From Cucumis sativus (taxonomy: Eukaryota; Streptophyta; Magnoliopsida; Cucurbitales; Cucurbitaceae), in contig NC_026659.2 of NCBI RefSeq assembly GCF_000004075.3, positions 25,562,272 to 25,626,271 of the forward strand: a stretch of DNA of 64,000 nt, in the 5' to 3' direction. The position numbers were made by a program, and so were the translations under genes. The notes under the pieces were generated by a model. It did not search any database. It worked only from the letters and a program-made list of their open reading frames with translations, and had not been told where the DNA came from. Position 1 is the first letter of the stretch, and each line of letters starts with the position of its first letter. Positions 1 through 12,702 of the stretch are shown here, piece by piece.

Positions 1-603
1 AGTTCATGACTAATGATTTTAGTTAGAGATTCAGATACTCAAAACATAGGGTATAGATTATTTTACTTTCAGGTTATAGTAGCATGTGTTTGGTGTATAG
101 ACTAAATTATAATTTTAATAAAGAAATAGTAAATATTGTAACAAATAATTAAAAAAATGATAAATGTAAAGTATTGGAATAATCTTTTCTATAGCTAATT
201 GAATGCTTTTAATTGTTTCCAATGAATATGTTGAATTCTTGCTAATATGAGCTCAGCTCAACTGAGCTTCAAAGACATTATGTTCGGTTACAAAGATTGT
301 ATAACCCTCGATACGTACATGTATGTTGAAGTAGAAGATGTCGTCAGAAAACTATACCATTAACAAACAAAAAATGAATGAAAAATAAACATATTCATTT
401 GTATAATTAATTACTTGAAAGTTGAAGTCAGCCGTTAGAATCAATGGCTCTAGCTGTTTGTTGCTATATCCAAATACGTCAAAATAAGAACAAAAATAAT
501 AATTAAAGAATGCTAAATAACACCAACACGGAGAGCATACAATGAGCATCAAATTAACATCCTCTGTTTTCTTTCTTCCTCACAAAGAAGAATTCCTAAA
601 ACC
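1..603. other. Left edge spacer and 5' flank of the LysM receptor kinase gene
   Basis: AT-rich sequence with no coding signal. An ATG at 542 opens a 66-codon frame that overlaps the real start at 604 in another phase. If transcription starts upstream of 542 this would be an overlapping upstream ORF, but the transcript start cannot be read from the sequence. Confidence 0.5.
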
Positions 604-3600
604 ATGGCTTCAAACGCCGTCGTTTCACCCTCCATCTTTCTACTCATTTTCATTTGTTCTTCAACAATCTGGGACGCCGCCGCCGTCGCTGCCGCCTTCG
701 ACTCTAATCAAACCATGTATCCGATGTCATGTTCAAGAATAAAGAAATGTGACGCCTCGTTTTATCACGTGAACAAAGGTTTGGAGGGCGAGAACGAAAT
801 TGCCGCCGCCTACTCCGTCAATCCGTCGCAGATTCTGCCGCTTCCGCACAAGGGAGTTGAGGATTACCTAATTACGGCGCCGTGTTCGTGCGAAACGGCC
901 GACGGAGTGTCCGGAACGGCGTACTTTCACGACACGTCGTTCAGAGTGGGAATCGGGGATACCTTGAGCGGCGTGTCGAATCGAAATTACAGCGGACAAG
1001 TTTGGATATCCGGTGATCCGTTGCTTCATGTTGGAGATGTAACTGGAGTGAAGTTGTTATGTGGATGCATTGAAGATGAGTCTAAAATTGTGGTGACTTA
1101 TACGGTTCAATTGCATGATACTTTATCCCAAATCGCGAGCTTGTTGTGGGCTGATGCGGATGAAATCCATAGTATGAATGCGAAATTGATTCAAGACCCT
1201 GAGTTGATTGTTCCTGGTTGGGTTTTGTATGTGCCAATGTACAAGAATGCGTATCAATCTACCAAAGGTAATCTTAACTATTTTTCTACCAAAGGTAATC
1301 TTAACTATTTTTGAACGAGTGCAAATCACTTTAAAGTTGAAAATCACTTTAAAACAGAAACTGATTGACGAATTATTTACCCCTATAACAAAATTTCATA
1401 TGTGTATTAAGATCGATAAACGTTGATAGAATCTAAAATTTCTTATACCTTAAACAATTTCTTAATTTTCTTATTAGTTTTTAAAATATCAAAAATTTTA
1501 TATGAAAAATATATTGTAAATAATAAATATATTAAAAAAATATTTATAAATATAACAAATAGAGATATCTAATAATAAATTATAGTAGTTTATTAGCATG
1601 TGATAGTGATATTTTACTATGTTTAAAAATGATTCTTTCTATATCACGAAATTGATTTTAAGTGATTGGTATATTTGAGAATGAGTTAAAATCACTATAT
1701 AGAATATGCTTGGTAGTGTTTTAAAACCGTTCTAATAGTATCGAATTTACATTTTGAAAGTGTGCAATTAAATATTATGTTTCAAGATGATTTTAAACCT
1801 AGCATAAATTATTTTAACCAATTAAAAATTTACTTTGAAACATATCAAAAATTAATTTGAACTATTGTGACATGTTTGATGATAACCTCCTAAGGTGGCA
1901 TAGTTATAAATATGAGATATGACCTTGACACAGTGTCAAAGAATTATGAGAGATGGTCACCTACACCAAAATTTAATATCCTACCTACGGTCTTGTAACG
2001 TTAGATTATTTGTTCCGTAAAATTAGAAGAAAAAAAAGTTGTAAAAGGGATGCTTTTAGAGCTTATTTGCTCTGTTTATGTGGAATTAGGGTCGACAAAG
2101 AAACATGTATGGACAATAGTGATTGCAGTACTATCAACTTTAACACTACTTTCATTGGGATCATTGGCTATCATCTTCATAAGGAGAAAATTGAAGAAGT
2201 CCCATCGTAAGGACGAGCTGGAAAATTCAAAACATCATTCCAAGAGTTGTAGTATTACTGGAACATCTAGCTTTCAATATCCGTTGTCAAAGGGAAAATC
2301 AGAAGCTCACAAAATGTCATCTAGAAAAGGTGAGAAACAAATTACATGTCTTAATTTTAACCCTAAATGTTTTCTCATGAATAAAAATTGATATAAATGT
2401 ATGGATGTATAAATACTTAAATTTTGTTTTTACCAATATTTACAGAAGTATCAGGGTTCGAATCAGAAAAAACATTGACTTTTAGCATTGAGGAGATCCA
2501 AGAGGCTACGGCTAACTTCGATGAATCTCGCAAGATTGGAGAGGGTGGATATGGAATTGTTTACCATGGAGTATTAAATGAACAGGTTTTTTCTCTTTTT
2601 TCTTCTTGTTCTTTTACATACACAGATGTATATATATATATTATAGAACAGAAAAAAGATCAAAGTTTATTCATAATTGCTTCTTTAATTTGCAGGAGGT
2701 GGCAATTAAGAAAATGAAATCTAATAAATCCAAAGAGTTCTTCGCAGAATTAAAGGTCCTGTGCAGGATCCATCACATCAATGTGGTAACTTACACACAT
2801 TAATCCCTTGCACTGCCTATTATTATTGGGGTATTTTTTTAAAATTAACAAAATATTAAAACTATTTACCAAATACAATAAAATTCACATATTTCAGAAT
2901 ATTTTAAGCTTCTTTTAATTATTATTTATAATAATTTCTATTTATTTTTTAAAAAAATTATATCAAATCACAAAAATATTTAGAAAAAAACAACTCAATA
3001 TTCACATCAATTTTTTGCATATTGCAAATATGACAAAATTAGTGATACCAGACGATAATCATAGAATTATCAAATGATCACCACTCTTGAATTTTTAATT
3101 TTTTTGCAAATTTAGAAAATATTGTGACATGAACTCTATTATCATCATTTTTTTTCTTATTTTTGTGAAAGTCTCTTTCCAAACCGTTTTTGAATTTAAT
3201 AATAGGGAAAATGACAAAAAAAATTTAGCAAAAACGGTCCATAACACATCTCTTTTTCATATTACAAATATATTGACAAGTAATTAGATATATCAGATGG
3301 GCTATTAGAAAGTTATCCATTTTTAAATTCGCTATTTTTACAATTTAGAAAATATAATAACATGGGTCCTATTATCATAATTTTTTTTTTTTGTTATTTT
3401 TGCAAATACTTCTTAATAATAATTGTTTTTCATATAACAAAATGATCCAAATATTTATAAATATAACCAATCACAATATATTAATATTTGGGTCTATCAT
3501 TAATACATATGGACATAATATTATATTTTACTATATTTATACATATTTGTAATAGTTTTTTCATCCAATAGATTTGTTTGGATCTTTTTTAAGTTAACGA

Positions 3601-6391
3601 AACTGAATTTCTTTTAATATAAATACTTATAAAAATTAATAATTTGAAAATGAAGTTGAAAAGTTATTTAGTCGTGAATTACACGATATATCTATAATTA
3701 ATAGAACTACGCATTTGAATATTTATTTAAAGTATTTGAATTTTTTTAAACTAATTAAGGTATTCTATAAATACTTTAATTCATTTTTCTAAAAAAATAA
3801 AAAAATGAAACTATTTTTAAACTAAAAAGATAATTTTGCTCCACTGTGTAAATATCGACATTTTACTATTTTTGAAAATATTTTAAATTGATAAATGTTT
3901 AAAAAGTTTATTTGGTTTTTCAGGTAGAACTTCTAGGATATGCTAGTGGAGATGACCATTTGTATTTGGTTTACGAGTATGTTCCGAATGGATCACTTAG
4001 TGATCATCTACATGATCCATTGAAAAGGGGTACTCAAATTCTTTGCTCAATTTCATTTATTAAGCTTGAGTTAAATTTTATCGAGCTTGTCTTAATCGTT
4101 ATTGACATACTAGAAATAGAAGATTTGATCCTCCATATTATTGCTTTTGATGTATTCAGAAAAATTTATATGAAGAACATAAACTTGACTAAATTAATTA
4201 TTATTTCAATATTGATTTTTATGGAATCTTAAGAAAAGTTAACTTCGATTTCGTTAGGATTCCAACCTTTATCATGGCCTTCAAGAACACAAATAGCTCT
4301 AGACACAGCAAAGGGCATCGAGTATATCCACGACCATACTAAATCACGATATGTTCATCGTGATATCAAGACAAGTAATATCCTTCTAGATGAAAACCTT
4401 GAAGCAAAGGTAACATATTTTATCTATTAAATTGTTTTACGATGTTGGTCTATTTTCATGTTTCTAATGAATTCGACGTAGACGAGAGGGTAAATTAAAT
4501 ATTTCTATTATATGAACATAAAAAACACAAGTATAAAAATGGCATTAATAAAAATATAATATAAATAAATAAGCATGTTTCTTATTCTAAATGTACTAAA
4601 ATGTTTATTTACTCGTTTTAATTTATTCTTTAATAATTTTTTCTTTTTTATAATTGTTCTAAAAATATCCATCAATTTTTTTAAAGCTAAAACCCTAATT
4701 CTTTTTATCGACGTTGATATTTTAAACCGTGACAAGATGAATTAAGATTCAATTTATTATATATATCACATAGTTAGGTTATTGAATCAACTTAATTAGT
4801 CACCAAACCTGAAAAAGAAAAGTTAATTACATTTTTTTTTAGACTTTACTTGATGAATTCCTTCCATCCTAATCCTAACCCTAACAATTGTAACTAGGGT
4901 CAATTTCAATTAACTTTTTAAGCACTTAAGAAAGTAATTTTAAGGAAAAGTAAATATATTTTTAACTAACATTTGAAAAGCCAATTCAAACATATAGTTT
5001 GTTGATTTAGTGTGCTAATCCTAAGCATATAACTCACGTTTAAGTTGTTTCATTTTGCAGGTTGCAGATTTTGGATTGGTGAAGTTACTCAGTCGGACGA
5101 ACGACGAGGAACTCGTAGCAACTCGACTAGTCGGAACTCCAGGCTACCTTCCTCCAGAGTAAGAAGAGAAATAAATTTCAAATTAAAAATATGAATGTGT
5201 TACCACTAATCTTGTTTCATGAATTGTGTAAAAAGATCTGTAAAAGAGCTGCAAGTGACACCAAAAACGGACGTATTTGCATTTGGAGTGGTTTTAGCAG
5301 AGCTAATTACGGGAAGAAAAGCTTTGGTTCGAGAAAACCAAGAGCCAAAGAGAACCAAATCACTAATCACGCTTGTAAGTTTTTTTAACTAAATTTCTTT
5401 TAAAAGTAATTTTGTATATAAAAAAACTTTAAGATTCCATTTATCGTTTAAAAAATGTTACTGATTAATTTTAGAGACAATAGCAAATATAAAAAATTTG
5501 TCAAAATTTATACTGCAACTAGTGGTATGTGATAGATTTTGTTTTACAACTTTTTTTACATCTATATTATTTCGCGAGTCATTCATAATAATTACCCTTA
5601 ATTTTAAATATTGAGTTTGTTTTTAATTTAATTTTTAAATTTATGTTAATACAATATTCAAATTTTTAATCTTTTAATTTAGTTATTCAAAAGTGTAAAT
5701 ATAATGTTACGACCAAAGAACCAAATCATAATCATAACAAGACATTGAATTATAAATTTGTATCCACCTAAAATCAAAGTAAATGTGTAACATTTTTAAA
5801 TGTAAGGACGTGGAAATAAAAACTATACCAAAAATCTAACGAACAAAAATGTATTATTCTCTAATTATTATTTTGCATTAGGTTCAGAAGGGATATATAG
5901 TATGCATCATTTAATAAAATGGGCGTATTGCAATGTTGTTTAGATTTATTCAATATTCCAAGGGGAAAACTCTGAGGCTGATCTGGAAGCCGTCGTGGAT
6001 GAAAATTTGCATGGAAGCTACCCCATTGAGGACGTTTACAAGGTAACTTTCCTTTAATTCCATCATTTTATCTTTAGGAAATTTTAATTTCGTTATGTTT
6101 TATTAATAGAAAAAAGAAAATCCTTTTACTTTTTGAACTTTTTTTAGTGAGTTTTAGTTATTTAAATGGAATAGTAAAATGTGAAATGAAAGTGTAAGTT
6201 GAATGAATGGGGGATGATGGGCGCAGATGGGAGAGATAGCGGCGTGGTGTTTGAATGAAAATCCGGTGGGGAGACCGGAGATGCGTGAAATTGTTGCTTT
6301 GCTGTCGCAGCTTATGACCTCCGCCGTCGAATGGGAAGCCTCACTCGGCGGTAACAGCCAGGTTTTCAGTGGCCTCTTCACCGGAAGATGA
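604..6391 (+). CDS. LYK3: LysM domain receptor-like kinase, LYK3-type (10 exons)
   Basis: Plasma-membrane receptor kinase of the family that senses chitin-like or lipochitooligosaccharide glycans. Exons: 604-1267, 2090-2329, 2446-2585, 2696-2785, 3924-4029, 4258-4409, 5061-5158, 5236-5374, 5944-6042, 6227-6391; 630 residues. Seen in order: signal peptide (about 1-27), a LysM ectodomain with two C-x-C motifs (CSC, CGC) and a clear last LysM ([13 protein letters not shown] to VPGWVLYVP), a membrane helix (about 228-248), a basic juxtamembrane stretch, and a kinase domain. The kinase has the Gly loop [10 protein letters not shown] (332-341), Lys353 in VAIKK, HRD 447-449, DFG 467-469 and GTPGYLPPE, so it looks active. 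The first two LysMs are diverged. The exon 2 acceptor at 2090 is my choice; 2060 is also in frame. A 27-bp tandem duplication copies the exon 1 donor. The family is sure; the exact orthologue (LYK3 rather than another LYK) is inference. Confidence 0.92.
1258..1311 (+). repeat. Perfect 27-bp tandem duplication over the exon 1 splice donor
   Basis: Two identical 27-bp units, 1258-1284 and 1285-1311, each containing ACCAAAG|GTAATC. The first donor (cut after 1267) gives the model used here. The second (cut after 1294) adds exactly nine codons and keeps phase. Reading past both meets TGA at 1312. Confidence 0.9.
3011..3393. repeat. Two diverged related units in LYK intron 4
   Basis: Intron 4 (2786-3923) holds two related AT-rich units, about 3011-3155 and 3253-3393. 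Each runs from a CATATT-CAAATAT start, through an AATTTAGAAAATAT block, to a CCTATTATCAT or similar end and a T run. A weaker third relative lies at about 28655-28790. This looks like an old dispersed repeat; edges are approximate. Confidence 0.45.
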
Positions 6392-8320
6392 TTCACCACA
6401 CACTTCGAACTTAAAAATCCATATTTACCAGTCTTTTTTCTTTTTTACTTTTCTTCTTTTGTGATATTTTGTGAAACGAAGGAAGGTTTACTGTAATTAA
6501 ATTCATTGAATTCATCTTTTGCCAATTTAGCATCGAAGAAATCACATGTGGGTTTGAGGGGAACGAATGAAAAGGAAGGAAGGGAAGTAAATAAAGTAAA
6601 CTGACTATTTGGCATTATGGTAAATTGGCATTTTTTGTTTTGTGGAAATTCTAATTTGATGGTTAATTAATTATAGTTTTAAATTTTAATGTATACAATT
6701 TATCCTTATTCTTGTCTTTGAGAAGTTTTTAATAATTTCTTAAAATGAAAAACATTTCAAATTAAATTCATACATCTTCAATTTTATTTTTAATAGATAA
6801 TTAATTGATACGACCTTTTAAAAATTCATCAATTGTAAAAATGAAAAATGTAAAGTCTTGCTTACTCTCGTTCTAGTTCACATAAGTTTGAGTTCAATTA
6901 TATGTTTAATAAATAATTTTTTTAAAGACTCAAGTTTTAAATGCCAAATTGTCATAAAATTAAAAATTAGTATTAAACTTGTAGTTTTAGCCTCAAAAGG
7001 GTATAGCTTTTATTTAGTTTTTTTTCTCATGTTAAATCTTTTAAAATTAACAACTATATTTCATTGTTAATAACATCTCATCACATAATAGTAATGAGAT
7101 ATAAAATCATCACATAATAGTAATGACAATATGAAAAAGTAGGAACATATAACATTATCACCTTTCATAATTTAATATATATATATATATATTTTTTAAT
7201 TTAAAAAGTAATATATATATATATATAATTCAATTAAAAAAGTAAAGTATAAAACATGAAGGTATGAGTTCGAATTCTCCAATACTATTGTACTAGAAAA
7301 GTGATAAAAATAATCAACACTATAATAATTCTATATTATCATTCACTAAATTGTTATAAAATTGATCATTGATATGACGTAAACGATTATGCTACACATT
7401 AACAAATTCGTTAAAACTATAAGGTCAAGTTAAAATTTTAATTTCTTTAACTATGTAAAATAAATTTATGAATAAATTTCTAACAACTACCTGTCATATA
7501 AATTTTTGAATAAAATTCTATCTAAGTATGTGAACTTTTATTTTTATAGGTAATAAATCTTGTAATAACTATTTAGAATTTCAAATTTTTACCTAACAAA
7601 TTTTTGTAACTGTCAAATTAAATTTTAATAAAAATGAAAAAAATGTTGTTTAATAATAAATCATTACTACCCCACAATTCTGCCTCAAATTTATTAGATA
7701 CCAACTTGTGGGGGTTAACAATACAATAAGCACAAATTTAATACATTTTCTTTTCATGTCTCATAAACCCAAATCATATAACATAACAAAATAAAATAGT
7801 ACATAGATATAGATTAATCTAAATCATACACTATAAATATTTAAAAAACTTATTTCATTTAAAATCATTTATCAAATTAAAATTCAATTTTTTTTAGTTA
7901 CAAATTCTATAGGAAAAAAAAAAGTAAACCCAAGTAATTCAATAAATAATTTTCAAAGCAATTTCACATTCTAGGCTGAAAATGAATTTATTTATGAGAA
8001 AAAGGAAAGGGAAGAAAAAAAGAAAGTCTTAATTCCAAACTAGAATAACTCGGCCATTGGAAGGAACAGCTAATTGCCGCAGATCGTCTTGTAGTAAAAA
8101 TGGGTGAGCGTCGGGATCCAGAGGACACAAGTTTCTGGCTCGACGATGTGTTGAATTGATTCAACTAGATCTACCGTTTTACCCAGTTGATTCTTCTGCT
8201 GAACATCGCGAGATCTCCTTCAATTTCTTATGTTCTCCTTGATTTCCTTCAACAACCTAGCTACCAAGAGGAAGAATTGTTTCTACTAGTGATTCACAGA
8301 CCGCTTTCTGATTTGATTCA
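6392..8320. other. Intergenic, LYK 3' flank to AP-1 mu 5' flank
   Basis: Mostly AT-rich with (AT)n runs near 7178-7230 and no supported gene. About 8041-8320 is richer in G+C and is the likely 5' UTR and proximal promoter of the AP-1 mu gene. Confidence 0.6.
7078..7126 (+). repeat. 20-bp direct repeat, 29-bp period
   Basis: TCATCACATAATAGTAATGA occurs at 7078-7097 and again at 7107-7126. It is a local tandem duplication in spacer DNA. Confidence 0.85.
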
Positions 8321-11300
8321 ATGGCGGGGGCGGCCTCCGCGCTGTTCCTATTAGACATCAAAGGGCGTGTTCTCATTTGGCGCGACTATCGTGGCGATGT
8401 TTCGGCAGTTCAGGCCGAACGCTTCTTCACCAAGCTCATCGAGAAGGAGGTTCTGGATCTTTGTTTTTATTTTATCACTTCCTCATACAATCGTACTCTT
8501 TTTCACTTTTGAGGAGGAGCGATTAGTTATATTGATAATAAATGGGACTGAATCAGAGAAATTGGTGGTTCTCATTTCGGATTTGTTTTTTTTTTTTTTT
8601 ATGTCATTAGGAACTGGCTAAATAAAATGATATGAATCTCTACCTGATGGATTTTGTCAAAATCTTTTGATGTTAGGGTGATCCGCAATCTCAAGATCCA
8701 GTAGTTTACGATAGTGGTATAAGCTACATGTTCATTCAGCACAATAATGTGTACCTGATGGTTGCTGCGAGACAGAATTGCAATGCTGCAAGTCTTCTTT
8801 CTTTTTTGCATCGAGTAGTTGATGTAAGTTGTATATATGATCATATCATTCTCCAACAAAGCATTTTGGTATTTCAAACATGTTTAATTTGGATATATAA
8901 CAATGTTCACATAATCTTAGTTCCTGAAGTTACATGGTTTAGTAAGATTTCTTGAACTTTGAGGCTACTTAGGATCTTTTTCTATCAATAATAGGAGAAT
9001 AATTTTCCCCCATTAGTTTACTTTTCAGCATTGATTTCGTTGGTATATGTGAAGGAATTTTCTATTTTGTTTTCTTCATATATCGATTTTAGGTAGATTT
9101 TGGGACTTCCAAGCAAATAGGTTTCATGATGAGAAATAAAGGTAATAAACGGTTGATCTGAATCATTATGCTACAGGTCTTCAAGCATTATTTTGAAGAG
9201 TTGGAAGAAGAATCACTTAGGGACAACTTTGTTGTGGTGGTAAGATATGCCTTTCACAAATCAAATCTTTGTAAATTTCTTAAATTGTTCACATGTATTG
9301 TGACTTATGTCAGGTGGTGAATGATAGTATTAATACTTATATTCCTTGTAGTATGAGTTGCTTGATGAAATCATGGACTTTGGTTACCCTCAATACACAG
9401 AGGCCAAAATTCTTAGTGAGTTTATAAAGACTGATGCTTATAGAATGGAAGTTGCTCAGAGACCACCTATGGCAGTAACAAATGCAGTTTCTTGGCGGAG
9501 TGAAGGGATAAATTACAAGAAGAATGAGGTATGTGTTCTTTGAAAGAATCAGCTGGGATTTTTTGCGATGTTTAAAGCTTAGTAGGTAATGCCCTGTTTG
9601 TATTTCTCCAGGTCTTTTTGGATGTGGTGGAGAGTGTTAATATACTTGTCAACAGTAATGGGCAAATAATTAGGTCAGATGTTGTGGGCGCATTGAAGAT
9701 GAGAACTTACTTAAGGTCTGCTTACAGTGCTTTGAAATTTACATCTTGACACAGAATAAGCTTGTACTTTTTTCTCTTGCATATTGCACACAATATCCTC
9801 AAAAGTACTTTTTCTGGTAATCAAAAAGAGTTTTCTAGACATACATACAACCTGTTATTAGTCTGCTCTCTTTTACTTTCAAAAAAAGAAAATATTTCTA
9901 TTGTTTTAGTAAACTCTGAACTCGGAAACTAAACCATTCAGAATGTATGATCTGTTTAATGAATCTAAAAAGCTTAGAAGAAGTGTTGATTTTTTAAACA
10001 TGTAAATATTGTCTTAGTGGTATTTTTTAAACCTTCATTTCTTGATGCTATGGTTTTACCATGCTCCTTTCCAATTGAAACTTCTGTTGTAACTCCTTTT
10101 TCGGGTTTCCCTCTTCTTTTGTAATTTCATAACATCAATGAAATTTTTTTGTCTCCTTTTAAAAAAAGTATTGTTGAAACCATCATTTCTTCGCTTTCCG
10201 GTCTCTTCTTTCAGTAATTTGTTGTAGTATCCTTCTCATCCATTTGTATCTTTGTCGGCAGAAATTATGGTTTGGTTTTGTTTATTGTTGTAGTGGTATG
10301 CCTGAGTGTAAGCTTGGGCTTAACGATAGAGTATTATTGGAAGCACAAGGCCGAACCACAAAAGGAAAAGCTATTGATTTGGAAGACATAAAATTTCACC
10401 AGTATGTATCAATTCATATGGTGCATTTACTTTCCTGTACTAGTGATATCTGTGTATTGTGTTGGCTACGTTAGCTAAAATGATAATGTAAGTGTTATGC
10501 CAGTTTCTATGTCATCTCTAAGTACACAAATGCTTTTTTTGGGCGGGCTTTAGGTGTGTACGCTTGGCCCGCTTTGAAAATGATCGGACCATATCCTTCA
10601 TACCTCCCGATGGAGCTTTTGATCTCATGACTTATAGACTGAGCACCCAGGTTTGATACAACCACGTAGATGCTATTTTCTAAGTCCACCGTTGGTTTAT
10701 TCATTATTTTCTTCTATCTCGTTATTTGATGTGTTTCATTCTTTTGTTGACAGGTAAAACCTCTTATTTGGGTAGAAGCTCAAGTTGAGAGACATTCAAA
10801 AAGTCGTATTGAGATTATGGTGAAAGCAAGGAGCCAGTTCAAGGAGCGAAGGTATTTTAAAATATCTCCTAATTTATTTTTTGAGGGGGTTCAGTAAAAA
10901 TCTTATCTACCTAGTTTCTTTTTACTAATAAAAAATTCATCATACAGCACTGCAACAAATGTTGAGATCGAGTTGCCTGTGCCAGCAGATGCCACCAACC
11001 CGAATGTTCGGACCTCAATGGGGTCTGCTTCTTATGCACCAGAAAATGATGCATTGTGCTGGAAAATAAGATCGTTTCCAGGTGGCAAGGTATTTAAAAT
11101 TTTATTTGCTTCTCTGTCAATTATACCTAACTTATGCATGAAAGCTAATTTTCTTGATCTTAATCTGGAAAACTCAGGAGTATATGTTAAGGGCAGAGTT
11201 TCGCCTTCCTTCAATAACATCTGAAGAGGCAACTCCAGAGAGAAAAGCTCCAATTCGTGTAAAGTTCGAGATACCATACTTCACTGTTTCTGGAATCCAG

Positions 11301-12211
11301 GTAGCACTTCCATTTGCTTTCGTGTTTATTCCTGATAACTCCTCTTTCTGCCCTCTGGTTTTCCATGCAAGAAAATTTCTCAAAACACATACTTCGTCTA
11401 AAATCTAATATAAACAGTCTTTTATGAAAAGTTGGGAAAATTTTCTTTTAGTAAACTAAGTACACAACGGTTCAGGCACTAGAAATTATGGGGCTCCACT
11501 TATAAAAACAGAAATCCTAATTGTGGACGATTACAAAAATGCCTATAATATGTAGGGAATTTCTATTTTAGAGAATATGTAGGGAATTTTAATGATGCGA
11601 TGCCAGCATCATCAATTCTGAATTTTTTCATTAGAAAGTATACAACGGGATAAGGCGCCAGAAGTTAGGAGCCCCACGCATAAAACAAAAAATCGAGTGT
11701 GGATGGTTACAAGAATACCTATGATATGTAGGGAATTTTGATGCACTGAAAAACTCGGATTTGTTCACAACTAATGCCTGAAGTCATTTCTAAAGGTGAA
11801 CAAATCCGAAATGGAAGAATATCCAAATTCATTTTTATAATCGTCCACAGTGGGTCCCCGATCTCTCATCCTCGATATATTCTGTTGTTTATGTTATCAG
11901 ATATGTCAACGTAGTTAGATCTGGTAGACTTAAATTAGTTTCAAGGCTCAAATATGTGACGGAGAATAAAGATAACAGAGTGAATTATAACCATTTTGGA
12001 GTTACATAAGTATAAACTTCAGAACGTCTGATATTTCTCTTAATTAGTATGAAACTAGGAGTACACAGATATGATATTTTAGATGTTAATGGGCAGTACT
12101 ATGATTTCGTAGGTTCGTTACCTGAAGATTATTGAGAAAAGTGGGTACCAGGCTCTTCCATGGGTGAGATACATCACGATGGCTGGAGAGTATGAACTAA
12201 GGCTCATATGA
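8321..12211 (+). CDS. AP1M2: AP-1 complex subunit mu (clathrin adaptor medium chain), 11 exons
   Basis: Medium subunit of the AP-1 clathrin adaptor, which selects tyrosine-motif (YxxPhi) cargo at the trans-Golgi network and early endosome. Exons: 8321-8449, 8677-8823, 9177-9239, 9352-9528, 9612-9715, 10294-10401, 10554-10650, 10754-10851, 10948-11089, 11178-11300, 12113-12211; 428 residues, the usual size for plant AP-1 mu. Residues 1-140 are the longin-like N-terminal domain (starts MAGAASALFLLDIKGRVLIW). From about 170 to the end is the mu homology domain, with NEVFLDVVE, PDGAFDLMTYRL and the C-terminal ALPWVRYITMAGEYELRLI. All junctions are GT-AG with consistent phase. The last intron (11301-12112) is long and holds a diverged repeat. 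AP-1 rather than AP-2/3/4 is judged from the whole sequence; which plant paralogue (AP1M1 or AP1M2) is less certain. Confidence 0.97.
11459..11810. repeat. Diverged repeat block in the last AP-1 mu intron
   Basis: Two related units, about 11459-11557 and 11637-11737, share ACAACGG, a GGGCTCCAC/GAGCCCCAC block, TGTGGA-GATTACAA and ATATGTAGGGAATTT. The last block also occurs alone near 11575. Next to them a 13-bp inverted repeat, CGGATTTGTTCAC (11756-11768) and its complement (11796-11808), could form a hairpin. This is consistent with the remains of a small non-autonomous transposon. Confidence 0.55.
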
Positions 12212-12702
12212 AAAATTACTTACTTTGATTTATAGACATATTCGTTTTGCAGAGTTCATATGTCGTGAATTATTCAGTTAATAATCACAGGATGAGTTAA
12301 AGATTTGTTGTTGTAGAGGATTTGGTGGGGAAAAGAAAAAAAAAAAAAATCTGTTTTTCTACTCTTCTTTTGTTTGTGAAGCATATTGCAGCTTTTGTAA
12401 GTTCGTAGTAACTGAGAAGGGTTTCTTTTTCCTTTATTTTTCTTTTTTACTACACTAGGTGGTCTGGTTGAATTCTGTTTTGATCATATTACTTTCAACT
12501 AGCTCCATTTCTTTCTCTTTAATTTCTTATAACCATTGTCATTTTCCAAATGCTTACTATTGAACTTTTTTCTTCTTGATCCGCGTTCGTCGCAGATGTT
12601 AGTAACTCAGGTAAACCAAGAAAGAATATCATTGAGAAAATAAATGGAGGCTTTAAGGTTAACATGAATGTGTAGAAGTAATTTTTTTTTATTGATTTTG
12701 TT
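12212..12702. other. Convergent spacer between AP-1 mu and the lipase
   Basis: T-rich and A-rich stretches carrying the two facing 3' UTRs. No further gene is visible. Confidence 0.6.

Noticed and set aside
542-742. 66-codon frame overlapping the LYK start
   Set aside because: It encodes no known domain and is a shifted reading of the true first exon. An upstream-ORF role is possible but the transcript start is unknown.
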